A stretch of 25,616 nt of DNA from Bovifimicola sp964595785 (GCA_964595785.1 CAZQRO010000023.1:1-25616); one strand, 5' to 3'; counted from the stretch's first letter, positions 7,278 through 15,647 are shown. Numbers and translations: made by a program. The notes: generated by a model from the sequence alone, not told the origin.

Positions 7278-8480
7278 TTAATCCACAAGCGTAGGATTAT
7301 GGTCTTCTTCCCAAGGAAGTCCCCATTTATTAAGCGCATCCATAAATGGGTCAGGGTCAAATTCCTCTATATTGTATACGCCTGAGCCACTCCATGTTCC
7401 GTTCATTACAAGCATGGCTCCTATCATGGCAGGAACACCGGTAGTATAACTGATTGCCTGTGAACCGACTTCTCTATAGCATTCCTGATGGTCACAGATA
7501 TTGTACAGATAATAAGTCTTGTCCTTACCATCTTTCTTACCCCTGAAGATACAGCCTATGTTAGTCTTACCAACAGTTCTTGGTCCAAGACTTGCAGGGT
7601 CAGGTAATACAGCCTTAAGAAACTGTAACGGAACAATCTGTTTTCCTTCATATTCTATCGGTTCAATCGATGTCATTCCCACATTTTCAAGACATTTCAA
7701 ATGTGTTAAATAACTCTGTCCGAAAGTCATAAAGAACCTTATTCTTTTTATTCCCGGAATATTAATTCCAAGAGACTCTAATTCCTCATGATGCAAAAGA
7801 TACATATCTTTCATACCTACGCCCTTAAAATCATATTCACGTTTAATTTCCATAGGTTTTGTTTCTACCCATTTGCCATTTTCTAAGTAACTTCCGTTTG
7901 CAGACACTTCACGGATATTAATCTCAGGATTAAAGTTAGTGGCAAAAGGATAGCCATGGTCGCCGCCGTTACAGTCTAATATGTCTATATAGTTAATTTC
8001 GTCAAATTCATGTTTTAATGCATATGCACTGAATACTCCTGTAACACCGGGGTCAAATCCGCTTCCTAATAATGCCGTAATACCTGCTTCCTTAAACTTC
8101 TCCCTGTAAGCCCACTGCCATTTATATTCAAATTTGGCTGTATCAAGTGGCTCATAATTAGCAGTATCCACATAGTTAGTCTTAGTGGCAAGGCAGGCAT
8201 CCATTATCGTTAAATCCTGATATGGTAATGCCAGATTAAGAACTACATCCGGTTTAAATTTATTGATAAGTTCAGTTAACTCTTCCACGTTATCTGCGTC
8301 CACTTTTGCAGTATGAATAATAGTCTCTGTCTTATCCTGTAACTCTTCTTTTAATTTATCACATTTACTTTTTGTTCTGCTGGCTATCATTATTTCTTCA
8401 AAAGCCCCGCTGTTTTGACAGCATTTATGAATTGCAACTCCTGCAACTCCTCCACAGCCGATAATCAATGCTTTTCCCAT
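7278..8480 (-). CDS. Carboxynorspermidine/carboxyspermidine dehydrogenase (saccharopine dehydrogenase family)
   Basis: This 400-residue protein opens with MGKALIIGCGGVAGVAIHKC, the Rossmann nucleotide site of the saccharopine-dehydrogenase-like family. GSGFDPGVTGVFSAYA near residue 137 and DILDCNGGDHGYPFATNFNP near 165 are typical of carboxynorspermidine synthases. The enzyme condenses putrescine (or diaminopropane) with aspartate beta-semialdehyde and reduces the Schiff base with NADPH to carboxyspermidine. The ATG at 8480 has GAGG 8 nt upstream. The adjoining decarboxylase gene confirms the assignment over lysine metabolism. The gap to speB upstream is only 26 nt, consistent with cotranscription. 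The amine acceptor is not proven by sequence, but putrescine is the likely one because SpeA and SpeB make it. Confidence 0.9.
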   Translation of the reverse strand: MGKALIIGCGGVAGVAIHKCCQNSGAFEEIMIASRTKSKCDKLKEELQDKTETIIHTAKVDADNVEELTELINKFKPDVVLNLALPYQDLTIMDACLATKTNYVDTANYEPLDTAKFEYKWQWAYREKFKEAGITALLGSGFDPGVTGVFSAYALKHEFDEINYIDILDCNGGDHGYPFATNFNPEINIREVSANGSYLENGKWVETKPMEIKREYDFKGVGMKDMYLLHHEELESLGINIPGIKRIRFFMTFGQSYLTHLKCLENVGMTSIEPIEYEGKQIVPLQFLKAVLPDPASLGPRTVGKTNIGCIFRGKKDGKDKTYYLYNICDHQECYREVGSQAISYTTGVPAMIGAMLVMNGTWSGSGVYNIEEFDPDPFMDALNKWGLPWEEDHNPTLVD

Positions 8481-8506
8481 GTTCTTTTCCTCTTTTCTGA
8501 TATATT

Positions 8507-9352
8507 TTAAACTGCAAGCAATAACTCTCTTATGACCTTACACGCCACTGCCGTTGAAACACCTGACTGGTCAAGATTCGGTGCTAATTCATTAACATCT
8601 ATTCCCACAATATTTAATTCAGATACTTTTATTATGGCACTTAATAACTGTAAGAAACTTACTCCTCCTGCTTCCGGTGTTCCTGTTCCCGGAAATATTG
8701 AAGGGTCTAATACATCTAAATCAATGGTAAAATACACCGGATATCCTTCGCAGTCTTTTATTGCCTCATCAAGTCCATCAAAGTTAAATTTATTAAGCTG
8801 TGTATGTTCTTTCGCCCAATAGAATTCATCTCTTTCACCACTTCTGATTCCAAACTGGTATATCCTGTCATCGCCTATAATATCCCATATTCTCCTTATA
8901 ACTGATGCATGTGATAATGTTTCGCCCAAATATTCATTGCGTAAATCTGTGTGGGCATCGAAATGTATCACCCTTATATCAGGATATTTTTTCTGTACTT
9001 CTTCAAACATTCCCAATGTCACTAAATGTTCTCCACCAATCATACATGGAAGTTTTCCGGCGTCCAGAATTACTTTTGCTTTTTCACCAATCATATCCAA
9101 TGCTTTTCGTGGATTTCCAAATGGAAGCTCAATATCTCCTCCATCAAACACCTTAATATCTTCTAAATCTTTATCCTGATACGGACTATATGTTTCTAAT
9201 CCATAGGATTCACTTCTTATAGCTTTACTGGCAAACCTCGTTCCCGGTCTGTATGATGTAGTAGAATCGAAAGGCGCTCCGAATATCACAATATCTGCTT
9301 CTTCAAATATTTTATCACAGCCTATAAATGTTTCTATATTTTTACTCCACAT
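8507..9352 (-). CDS. speB: Agmatinase
   Basis: This 281-residue ureohydrolase of the arginase family has the full Mn2+-binding set: GGEH (H109), FDAHTD (D132, H134, D136) and DLDVLDP (D211, D213). It hydrolyses agmatine to putrescine and urea. Its ATG (9350-9352) lies inside the end of speE, an 11-nt overlap that suggests translational coupling. The ribosome site AGGAG lies 10 nt upstream within speE. In some bacteria the same family acts on N1-aminopropylagmatine. Because a spermidine synthase gene is directly coupled here, that alternative order of reactions cannot be excluded from sequence alone. Confidence 0.92.
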   Translation of the reverse strand: MWSKNIETFIGCDKIFEEADIVIFGAPFDSTTSYRPGTRFASKAIRSESYGLETYSPYQDKDLEDIKVFDGGDIELPFGNPRKALDMIGEKAKVILDAGKLPCMIGGEHLVTLGMFEEVQKKYPDIRVIHFDAHTDLRNEYLGETLSHASVIRRIWDIIGDDRIYQFGIRSGERDEFYWAKEHTQLNKFNFDGLDEAIKDCEGYPVYFTIDLDVLDPSIFPGTGTPEAGGVSFLQLLSAIIKVSELNIVGIDVNELAPNLDQSGVSTAVACKVIRELLLAV

Positions 9353-10193
9353 CTCTTAACATCTCCTCTACATAATTTGGCAATGCAAATGCTCCAACGT
9401 GAAGCCTTGTATTATAATATTTTGTCTGAAGTCCTAACATATCCCATCCTGCACCGTTAAAATCTTTGGTCGGATGATATTTCTTAGACGAGAAACCAAA
9501 CAACCAGTGTCCTGATGGATATGTTGGTATGTGTGCCTGATATACCTTACTTATCTTAAAACTTTCCACTATCCTCTTATGTGCCCTTTGCATAGCAAGT
9601 GCATCTTCATGATAAAAAGGACTTTCATGCTGGTTGACAATAATTCCGTCTTCTTTAAGTGCCTTATAACAATTACCATAGAATTCCTTTGTGAATAATC
9701 CCTCGCCCGGTCCAAACGGATCTGTGGAATCCACTATTATTAAATCATATTCATTTTCGTAAGTTCTCACATACTTAAGCCCGTCCTGATAAGTAATATT
9801 TACTCTCTTATCGTCTAAACTGCATGAAGTAAGTGGCAGATATTTTCGGCACACCTCCACTACTAATTCATCTATCTCTACCATATCAATCTTCTCAATT
9901 GTGTCATATCTGCAAAGTTCTCTAATCACTCCGCCATCACCGGCTCCAATCACAAGAACTTTTTTCACATTCGGGTGTACTGCCATAGGCACATGAACTA
10001 TCATTTCATGATAAATGAATTCATCCTTTTCCGTTAACATCATATAACCATCTAATGTGAGAAATCTTCCAAATTCCTTAGAATCAAATACATCAATTCT
10101 CTGGTAGTCACTCTGTGTGCTGAATAACTGTCTGTTGACCTTTATGGAAAAATTCACATCCGGTGTATGTTGTTCCGTAAACCATAATTCCAT
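9342..10193 (-). CDS. speE: Spermidine synthase (polyamine aminopropyltransferase)
   Basis: This 283-residue protein has an N-terminal beta domain and a Rossmann aminopropyltransferase domain. YHEM (61-64), VIGAGDGG (81-88, decarboxylated-AdoMet site), MVEID (104-108), DSTDPFGPGEGLF (155-167) and HIPTYPSGHW are all conserved. It transfers the aminopropyl group of decarboxylated S-adenosylmethionine to putrescine. AAAGGAGG lies just upstream of the ATG at 10193, the strongest ribosome site in the operon. It overlaps speB. The acceptor could also be agmatine, cadaverine or spermidine; sequence does not settle this, and the presence of the second spermidine route makes the question real. Confidence 0.93.
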   Translation of the reverse strand: MELWFTEQHTPDVNFSIKVNRQLFSTQSDYQRIDVFDSKEFGRFLTLDGYMMLTEKDEFIYHEMIVHVPMAVHPNVKKVLVIGAGDGGVIRELCRYDTIEKIDMVEIDELVVEVCRKYLPLTSCSLDDKRVNITYQDGLKYVRTYENEYDLIIVDSTDPFGPGEGLFTKEFYGNCYKALKEDGIIVNQHESPFYHEDALAMQRAHKRIVESFKISKVYQAHIPTYPSGHWLFGFSSKKYHPTKDFNGAGWDMLGLQTKYYNTRLHVGAFALPNYVEEMLRDVE

Positions 10194-10246
10194 ACATTTC
10201 CTCCTTTAAAAGTTTTACTATATTTGCTTATTATAAATTGCCAAAG

Positions 10247-11695
10247 TTATTCTCTTACTACATTTAATCTCTTTATATCCATGCTCTCCGGTCCTGTCAT
10301 AAAGCAGCCTTTTTCCTTTGCATAGGATATGTACGCTAATATTTCCTCCGTTATCATTTCACCCGGTGCCAGAATCGGTATTCCTGGAGGATAACACATT
10401 ACAAATTCGCTGCATATTCTTCCAACCGTTTCCCCAATCGGTAATGATTCCTTGTCTCCATAAAATGCTGCTTTTGGTGACATTTCCACTGACGGATTAA
10501 TATATTCGTGGTCAAACATTCCTGCTCTTTCTTTCTTAAATCTTCGCCTTATCTCGGCTAATGCACTTACTAACCGTTCTATCTCCCTTTCTCTGTCTCC
10601 TACGGAAATGTATGCAAGTATATTGCCAATATCACCAAACTCTATCTGGATATCATACTCATCCCTAAGCAAATCATACACTTCAATTCCTGCTAAACCT
10701 ATGTCAAATGTATTGACTGATAGTTTTGTAACATCAAAATCATATATCGAATCACCATTAATAATTTCTCTGCAATACGCATAATAATCACCTATATTAT
10801 TAATCTCTTCCCTTGCATATTTTGCCAGACTTCTTACTCTTCTAAATATCTCTTTGCCATTGAGCGCAAGATTCTTTCTTGACATATCAAGACTCGAGAG
10901 AAACAGATAACTTCCACTGGTGGTCTGGGTAAGATTGATAACCTGTCTTACATAATTATGATTTATTTCAGGTCCTGCCAGAAGAATAGAACTCTGTGTC
11001 AGACTTCCACCGGATTTATGCATACTCACAGATGCCATATCCGCCCCTGCCTCCATGGCAGACACCGGAAGATTATCATCAAAATAGAAATGTGTTCCAT
11101 GAGCTTCATCTGCTAATACTTTCATTCCATGACTGTGTGCCAGTTCTGTTATCCTCTTAATATTTGAACATATTCCATAATACGTTGGGTTATTTATCAT
11201 AACTGCCTTTGCATCAGGATTTTCTAATATTGCCTTTTCTACTTCATCTACAGACATTCCCAAAGCAATCCCCAATCTCTTATCAGAATCCGGATTAACA
11301 TATATGGGAATTGCACCACTTAGTATCAATGCATTAATTGCACTTCTGTGAACATTTCTAGGCATTATAATTTTATCGCCCTCTTTACATGTAGCAAAAA
11401 TCATCGTCTGCACTGCTGATGTCGTTCCGCCTACCATAAAGAATGCATGTGCCGCACCAAATGCTGCTGCTGCAAGTTCTTCTGCTTCCTTAATAACCGA
11501 AACCGGATGACAGAGGTTATCTAGTGGTTTCATGGAATTCACATCTACCGACATACATTTTTCGCCTAAGAATTCTGTAAGTTCAGGATTGGCCTTTCCA
11601 TGTTTATGCCCCGGCACATCAAAAGGAACTATTCTTTCTCTCTTAAGTTTATTAAGTGCCTCATAAATCGGCATTTTATTCTGGTCTGGTTTCAA
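10247..11695 (-). CDS. speA: Orn/Lys/Arg decarboxylase, SpeA type (probable arginine decarboxylase)
   Basis: This ~482-residue protein belongs to the fold-type-I PLP decarboxylases of the short Bacillus SpeA type. VPFDVPGHKHG near residue 23, GTTSAVQTMI near 90, ADEAHGTH near 195 and the PLP lysine in SVSMHKSGGSLTQSS (about K227) are conserved, and a C-terminal group III decarboxylase domain follows. It probably turns arginine into agmatine, because agmatinase is encoded two genes downstream; lysine or ornithine cannot be excluded. There is no well-placed ATG. GGAG lies 6 nt before a TTG at 11695-11693, which I take as start. A TTG four codons earlier and an ATG at 11674 are alternatives. It follows speD by 32 nt. 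Confidence 0.9.
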   Translation of the reverse strand: MKPDQNKMPIYEALNKLKRERIVPFDVPGHKHGKANPELTEFLGEKCMSVDVNSMKPLDNLCHPVSVIKEAEELAAAAFGAAHAFFMVGGTTSAVQTMIFATCKEGDKIIMPRNVHRSAINALILSGAIPIYVNPDSDKRLGIALGMSVDEVEKAILENPDAKAVMINNPTYYGICSNIKRITELAHSHGMKVLADEAHGTHFYFDDNLPVSAMEAGADMASVSMHKSGGSLTQSSILLAGPEINHNYVRQVINLTQTTSGSYLFLSSLDMSRKNLALNGKEIFRRVRSLAKYAREEINNIGDYYAYCREIINGDSIYDFDVTKLSVNTFDIGLAGIEVYDLLRDEYDIQIEFGDIGNILAYISVGDREREIERLVSALAEIRRRFKKERAGMFDHEYINPSVEMSPKAAFYGDKESLPIGETVGRICSEFVMCYPPGIPILAPGEMITEEILAYISYAKEKGCFMTGPESMDIKRLNVVRE

Positions 11696-11727
11696 TTTTG
11701 TCTCCAATCCGCGGCACTTTTTATTAT

Positions 11728-12522
11728 TTAAAAAATGTTGCTTCCGCTAAATATTTCTATCATTTCCCTCCGTAAATTACCAGTTATCTCTAACCTTTCT
11801 TTAGGCGGTAATTCGTATACATCTGTCTTAAAAAGATAATTTTGTAAATCTATCTCTTTAACAAGCATTTTGGTATGAAATATATTTGACTGATACATAT
11901 TAACATCAACAGCATCATATTTTCTAAGTATATCTGTATCTATGTAATCCTGTATGGAAGTAATTTTATGATCCATAAATAATTTTCTTCCATTTACATC
12001 TCTCGTAAATCCTCTCACGCGGTAATCCATGGTAATAATGTCCGAATCAAAACTGCCAATCAGATAATCCAATGTAGAAAGAGGTGTTATTTCTCCACAT
12101 GTTGCCACATCTATGTCCACTCTGAACGTGGCAATACTTGTTTCAGGATGGTACTCAGGATATGTATGAACTGTCACATGACTTTTATCTAAATGTGCTA
12201 CTGTTGTATCTCCCTTTGTTATTATTTCACGCCTCATATCACTGCTTCTGGCGCCTAACATCTGTTCTTCTGCTAAAAGTATGGTAACACTTGCTCCCTG
12301 AGGCTCATAATCCTGCTTTGATACATTTAATACATGTGCACCTATCATCTCTGTTATGTTACACAATATTTTTACAAGTCTGTCTGAATTATACTGTTCA
12401 TCAATATATGAAATATAATCCTTCTGTTCTCTCTCAGACTTTGCATAACACACATCATAAATATTAAAACTGAGTGACTTGGTTAAATTATTAAAACCAT
12501 ATAATTTTAATTTATCATTCAT
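11728..12522 (-). CDS. speD: S-adenosylmethionine decarboxylase proenzyme (E. coli type)
   Basis: The 264 residues equal the length of E. coli SpeD and are closely similar throughout (KLYGFNNLTKSLSFNIYDVC near the start; VRGFTRDVNGRKLF; NIFHTKMLVKE). The proenzyme self-cleaves between K113 and S114 in HLDKSH, turning the serine into the pyruvoyl cofactor; the catalytic Cys lies in ATCGEI. It makes decarboxylated AdoMet for SpeE. The family form is the larger, proteobacterial-type enzyme rather than the ~120-residue form of Bacillus, so the gene may have been acquired with the cluster. It is first in the operon, and an intrinsic terminator ends only ~33 nt before its start codon, so expression probably depends on antitermination. 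Confidence 0.95.
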   Translation of the reverse strand: MNDKLKLYGFNNLTKSLSFNIYDVCYAKSEREQKDYISYIDEQYNSDRLVKILCNITEMIGAHVLNVSKQDYEPQGASVTILLAEEQMLGARSSDMRREIITKGDTTVAHLDKSHVTVHTYPEYHPETSIATFRVDIDVATCGEITPLSTLDYLIGSFDSDIITMDYRVRGFTRDVNGRKLFMDHKITSIQDYIDTDILRKYDAVDVNMYQSNIFHTKMLVKEIDLQNYLFKTDVYELPPKERLEITGNLRREMIEIFSGSNIF

Positions 12523-12554
12523 TTCATTAATCCTCTTTACCTTTTAGATTCTGT

Positions 12555-12599
12555 AAAAAAAATCAAGTGCCTGCACAAAATTGTACATAACACTTGATT
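12555..12599 (-). terminator. Attenuator-like intrinsic terminator in the speD leader
   Basis: Minus strand: AATCAAGTG (12599-12591) pairs with CACTTGATT (12569-12561). An inner helix TGTACA/TGTGCA adds to it, and eight T follow (12562-12555). Only 32 nt separate the T run from the speD start, leaving no room for a promoter, so read-through must be controlled here. Confidence 0.85.
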
Positions 12600-12713
12600 A
12601 ATGTTTACTAATTGTTTTATTTATTTTTGAAAGTTAATTCATATTTATTTATTCAATATAGCATCTAGAGTCTATATAGCAAGAAATTACTTTTACTACT
12701 CTTATTGATTTTT

Positions 12714-12942
12714 CACAAGTGTGATGTGCACATAGTGCAGCGTTCTATCCAATTGGTTATTAAGTCACCAACTCAATGCCATCACTGGCATCAACTTATA
12801 AAATTTGAGCTCTTAACTCAATCAATACGGCAGCTTTAAGCTACCCTTGTTCAAAATAATTCCTGCAAGACTATATGCCTGCTTTTCCTATCATCAAAAA
12901 TGATATTCGAGGATTCGTGCAAATTCAATTTACACACTAGTG
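12714..12942 (-). promoter_or_regulatory. Structured leader of the polyamine operon (candidate riboswitch or ncRNA)
   Basis: The ~229-nt segment is closed by CACTAGTGTG (12942-12933) with CACACTTGTG (12723-12714), 9 of 10 bases paired. Inside are several local hairpins: GTGTAAATT..AATTTGCAC, TATCAT-TTTTG-ATGATA, GGTAGCT-TAA-AGCTGCC, TTGAG..CTCAA, ATGCC-AGTGAT-GGCAT and TGCAC-TAT-GTGCA. It begins at the predicted transcription start and holds no convincing open frame. I could not match it to T-box, SAM, lysine, cobalamin or guanidine elements. The 3' strand of the closing stem (ACACTTG, 12722-12716) can instead pair with CAAGTGT (12596-12590) of the terminator, which would act as antiterminator. 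It may also be an independent small RNA. Confidence 0.6.
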
Positions 12943-12944
12943 GC

Positions 12945-12974
12945 ATTATAAACGATTAATAATAAAACTGTCAA
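12945..12974 (-). promoter_or_regulatory. Strong promoter of the polyamine operon leader
   Basis: TTGACA (12974-12969), 18 nt, TATAAT (12950-12945): both boxes are perfect consensus. It starts 7 nt after the stop of the SpoIID-like gene and predicts a start near 12938-12942, at the foot of the leader's closing stem. Confidence 0.85.
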
Positions 12975-12981
12975 TCACTTT

Positions 12982-15219
12982 TTATTCATACACAAAATTT
13001 GTTTCCACGTCTGTATAAAAGAATTTAAGTATTTCTTCATAATTCATGCCTGCTTCAATCATTCCTTTAACTGCTGTCTGGCTCATTCCTGCTCCATGGC
13101 CATATCCACCACCATATATTATAAAACTGCCTCCATTTTTTTCTACGGTAAAGAATGCACTCGGAAGTGCGTTGAAGGAATCTACACTGTTGCCATCATT
13201 TTTATTAATTGCCACACCATTAGGGTTAATCAGGTTCCTTATGGCTGACTGTTTTATTATTTTGACGTCTGCCTTCGTTCCCTTTATTACCAGTTCCTCA
13301 ATCGTTCCTCCTACACCCCTTTTTTCTACATACATATCTGTAACATTTCCAACTGTACTTATTTTCTCACTTACATATCCTTCACTGGTATTTGTAAGAA
13401 CATAATCAGGATACATTGAATAAATTCTCTCAATATTTCCATTAATACTGTCTGACAACTCTTTTTCCGTCATACTGATATTCCATCTGTACCACGGATT
13501 ACCACTGTCAAATGTACTATAATCAGCTTTAATAAATTTATTGAAATTATCATTGTCGGATAAATCTGTATTATCCTCTTCTTTACATAATATTCTGCCT
13601 TTGATATACGGAAGTTCAGCTCCGCCCCACACGGTTGAATCAGTAGTAGTTCCACATGAAGTTGCAAAGAAATATGTATTGGCAATTTCATCACCGCATT
13701 TTAACACCTGACCATATGTTGCTTTAACTGCTGATATAGAATTTTCATTTTCAGGTGTGGAATTATATACCTGATAATCCGTGCTGTCATCCACCTGTGC
13801 TCCATAACTGCTTAGTTTTCCATTATTCATATGGCTTACTGCATAACTCCTTGCACATACTGCCTGAACTTTAAGTGCTTCTACTCCGTATGATGATGGC
13901 ATTTCACTCGGAACCACTGCATACAGATATTGTTCTAAAGACAATTCATTAATGACAACTATCCTGCCTTCATTCAATGCAAGTTCTATATTTCCACGAT
14001 ATTCAGGATTACTGCCATTTCTGCTGACAGAATTAATCATGATTTTACCATTTTCATCCTGTGCCACAATCCTTATTCTTCCTCTTTTTAATATTCCATT
14101 ATCATTGTTAAACGTAAGGGAGTCTCCAGCATTATATAAATCTCTTTTTTCACTTAAATCCCCCTTTTCATTTTGTTCATAATACACCACATAAAACGGG
14201 CTTTTACTGCTAACCGTAACTGAGTCATGCAAAATATCCTTATATCCTGAAGTCTTTATTAATACCCTTATATTATCTGCACTCGGGGTTTCATCAATAA
14301 ATATTCCACAGACTTTTTTATCCGCAACAATAAACCTTAAATGTTCTTCACCCACCTGAATGCTGTCAATATTTTTCTCTGAATACGCATCATATGTACA
14401 AAATATTCTGAATTTTTCCGATAATTCTATATTTCCAAACCCTTCTACTTCAATCTGTGTTTCATTTATTGCCTGAACTTTTCCACTAATACTGTCACGC
14501 TTTAAATTCAGTTCTTTTACTTTCCCGCCTTTTATCTTAATATCACACATTATTCCACTCAGTGTTTCTTTTAAACCTTTAACCTGAATACTTCGTTCTA
14601 TTCCATTAAGGCTTAATACTACTTTATCATCTTCATTACTCTTTATTAATACATTTTCAAACCCCGCCTCATCATTAATATCTTTCACAAAAATAATATT
14701 GTTATCTCTTACAAATGCAGCTATACGCTTATCCATAAGATTTTTCGTAGTCATTCCATAAGAATATCTTCCATTATCACTTATAACTTCCTTTGCATCT
14801 TCATCAATATAATATGCATTTATCTCTTTTTCCTTGCATATATCACCCATTCCATTAGCACTGCTAATCATTACTAAAACATCCTGCCATTTCTCCCTGC
14901 TGATTTTCTTTGATTTTCCTATTTTAAGTCCTATTCCCGTTCCAAAACCCTCATCAAATCCCAGTTTATCAATAATCTTCAGAACATCTTCTGATTTAGC
15001 ATAACTTTCACCATTTGAAAATGCATTTCGGTCAATAATGTCCTCACCATACATAGCATTAACTGAATCAATACATTCTTCTATAATTACATATTCCTTC
15101 ACTGCAGGTTCTTTATCCTGTCTGGCAAAATAAATATAAACACAAACGAATGCAATCCACATAATGCAAATTCCTGCCAAAATTATTCTCTTTTTGTTAT
15201 TTAACATTAATATGATCAT
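12982..15219 (-). CDS. SpoIID/LytB-domain cell-wall protein
   Basis: This ~745-residue protein has a cytoplasmic start, one membrane segment (about residues 11-31, IILAGICIMWIAFVCVYIYF) and a long extracellular part. Residues ~400-735 form the SpoIID domain. It has YAVVPSEMP with the catalytic glutamate of SpoIID lytic transglycosylases (E439), ALKVQAVCARSYA, SCGTTTDSTVWGG and, near 703-716, GGGYGHGAGMSQTAVKGM. SpoIID cuts denuded glycan strands during engulfment in sporulation; LytB-type relatives modify autolysin activity. The first 390 residues are not in SpoIID proper and look like beta-rich wall-anchoring repeats, making it twice the size of B. subtilis SpoIID. The start is uncertain: the ATG at 15219 sits almost on AGAGAGG, and the ATG four codons later is 13 nt away. 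A perfect palindrome lies just upstream. Confidence 0.85.
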   Translation of the reverse strand: MIILMLNNKKRIILAGICIMWIAFVCVYIYFARQDKEPAVKEYVIIEECIDSVNAMYGEDIIDRNAFSNGESYAKSEDVLKIIDKLGFDEGFGTGIGLKIGKSKKISREKWQDVLVMISSANGMGDICKEKEINAYYIDEDAKEVISDNGRYSYGMTTKNLMDKRIAAFVRDNNIIFVKDINDEAGFENVLIKSNEDDKVVLSLNGIERSIQVKGLKETLSGIMCDIKIKGGKVKELNLKRDSISGKVQAINETQIEVEGFGNIELSEKFRIFCTYDAYSEKNIDSIQVGEEHLRFIVADKKVCGIFIDETPSADNIRVLIKTSGYKDILHDSVTVSSKSPFYVVYYEQNEKGDLSEKRDLYNAGDSLTFNNDNGILKRGRIRIVAQDENGKIMINSVSRNGSNPEYRGNIELALNEGRIVVINELSLEQYLYAVVPSEMPSSYGVEALKVQAVCARSYAVSHMNNGKLSSYGAQVDDSTDYQVYNSTPENENSISAVKATYGQVLKCGDEIANTYFFATSCGTTTDSTVWGGAELPYIKGRILCKEEDNTDLSDNDNFNKFIKADYSTFDSGNPWYRWNISMTEKELSDSINGNIERIYSMYPDYVLTNTSEGYVSEKISTVGNVTDMYVEKRGVGGTIEELVIKGTKADVKIIKQSAIRNLINPNGVAINKNDGNSVDSFNALPSAFFTVEKNGGSFIIYGGGYGHGAGMSQTAVKGMIEAGMNYEEILKFFYTDVETNFVYE

Positions 15220-15227
15220 TCCTCTCT

Positions 15228-15243
15228 AAAAACACGTGTTTTT
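15228..15243. promoter_or_regulatory. 16-bp perfect palindrome upstream of the SpoIID-like gene
   Basis: AAAAACACGTGTTTTT is fully self-complementary with a CACGTG core. It lies directly before the AGAGAGG ribosome site, so it could be an operator. No regulator is identified. Confidence 0.4.
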
Positions 15244-15341
15244 TATTGCTTATTAAATCTATGCCTGTCATAATTTATTTAGAACAAAAGTCTGTTTTGC
15301 AGTCACATCGGCATAGCAGGTAGTTTATTTGTAACCTTGAT

Positions 15342-15373
15342 ACAAACAAAAAGCAGCACCCGAAAGTGCTGCT
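15342..15373 (-). terminator. Intrinsic terminator of the 6S RNA gene
   Basis: Minus strand: AGCAGCAC (15373-15366) and GTGCTGCT (15359-15352) form an 8-bp stem, followed by TTTTTGTTTGT. Confidence 0.9.
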
Positions 15374-15375
15374 CT

Positions 15376-15580
15376 AAAATCATATATACCCCAAAATGCC
15401 GGCTTCCGTAGTTTTGATTCCTAGCAAAGCTAGGTGGGTTTCCGCATTTAGCCTTTCTGTGGTCCACTCAATGGAGGCTTCACATATGGCTAAAGATATA
15501 GGAGTCCCTGTTCAAAAATGTAGGTTCAAAAAAACAGAAGTTATCGAACATTTCAGGAAATATATACTTACTAAATCGTT
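15376..15580 (-). ncRNA. ssrS: 6S RNA
   Basis: About 200 nt without a gene fold as a 6S RNA. A long closing stem forms between 15567-15549 (minus: GTATATATTTCCTGAAATG) and 15398-15381 (CATTTTGGGGTATATATG), 17 pairs including wobbles. The 5' side continues AAATGTTCGATAAC, like GAGATGTTCGCAAGC in E. coli 6S RNA. The 3' side of the central bubble reads CACCTAGC-TTT-GCTAGG, then AAAACTACGGAAGCCGGCAT, matching the E. coli hairpin and CAGCCTGCGGCGGCAT stretch in order and spacing. 6S RNA binds the housekeeping RNA polymerase holoenzyme by mimicking an open promoter. It has its own promoter and terminator and lies downstream of prfC. Confidence 0.85.
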
Positions 15581-15586
15581 AAATTT

Positions 15587-15615
15587 AGTATACTTTATTT
15601 TATGAATATTTTCAA
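15587..15615 (-). promoter_or_regulatory. Promoter of 6S RNA
   Basis: TTGAAA (15615-15610), 17 nt, TATACT (15592-15587) on the minus strand, predicted start near 15580, about 12 nt before the closing stem. Confidence 0.75.
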
Positions 15616-15647
15616 TAAAAAATTCTTATTTTTATATATTTTTTTAT

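Noticed and set aside
12600..12945. T-box leader upstream of speD
   Set aside because: AAGGGTAGC slightly resembles the T-box motif, but the GGTGGNACCGCG core and a specifier stem are missing and the operon holds no synthetase or amino-acid transport gene.
13046..13405. Plus-strand frame inside the SpoIID-like gene
   Set aside because: It is antisense to a well-conserved catalytic domain and has no family features.
15396..15605. Small plus-strand protein gene
   Set aside because: A 69-codon frame exists but it has no ribosome site and lies over the 6S RNA structure on the other strand.
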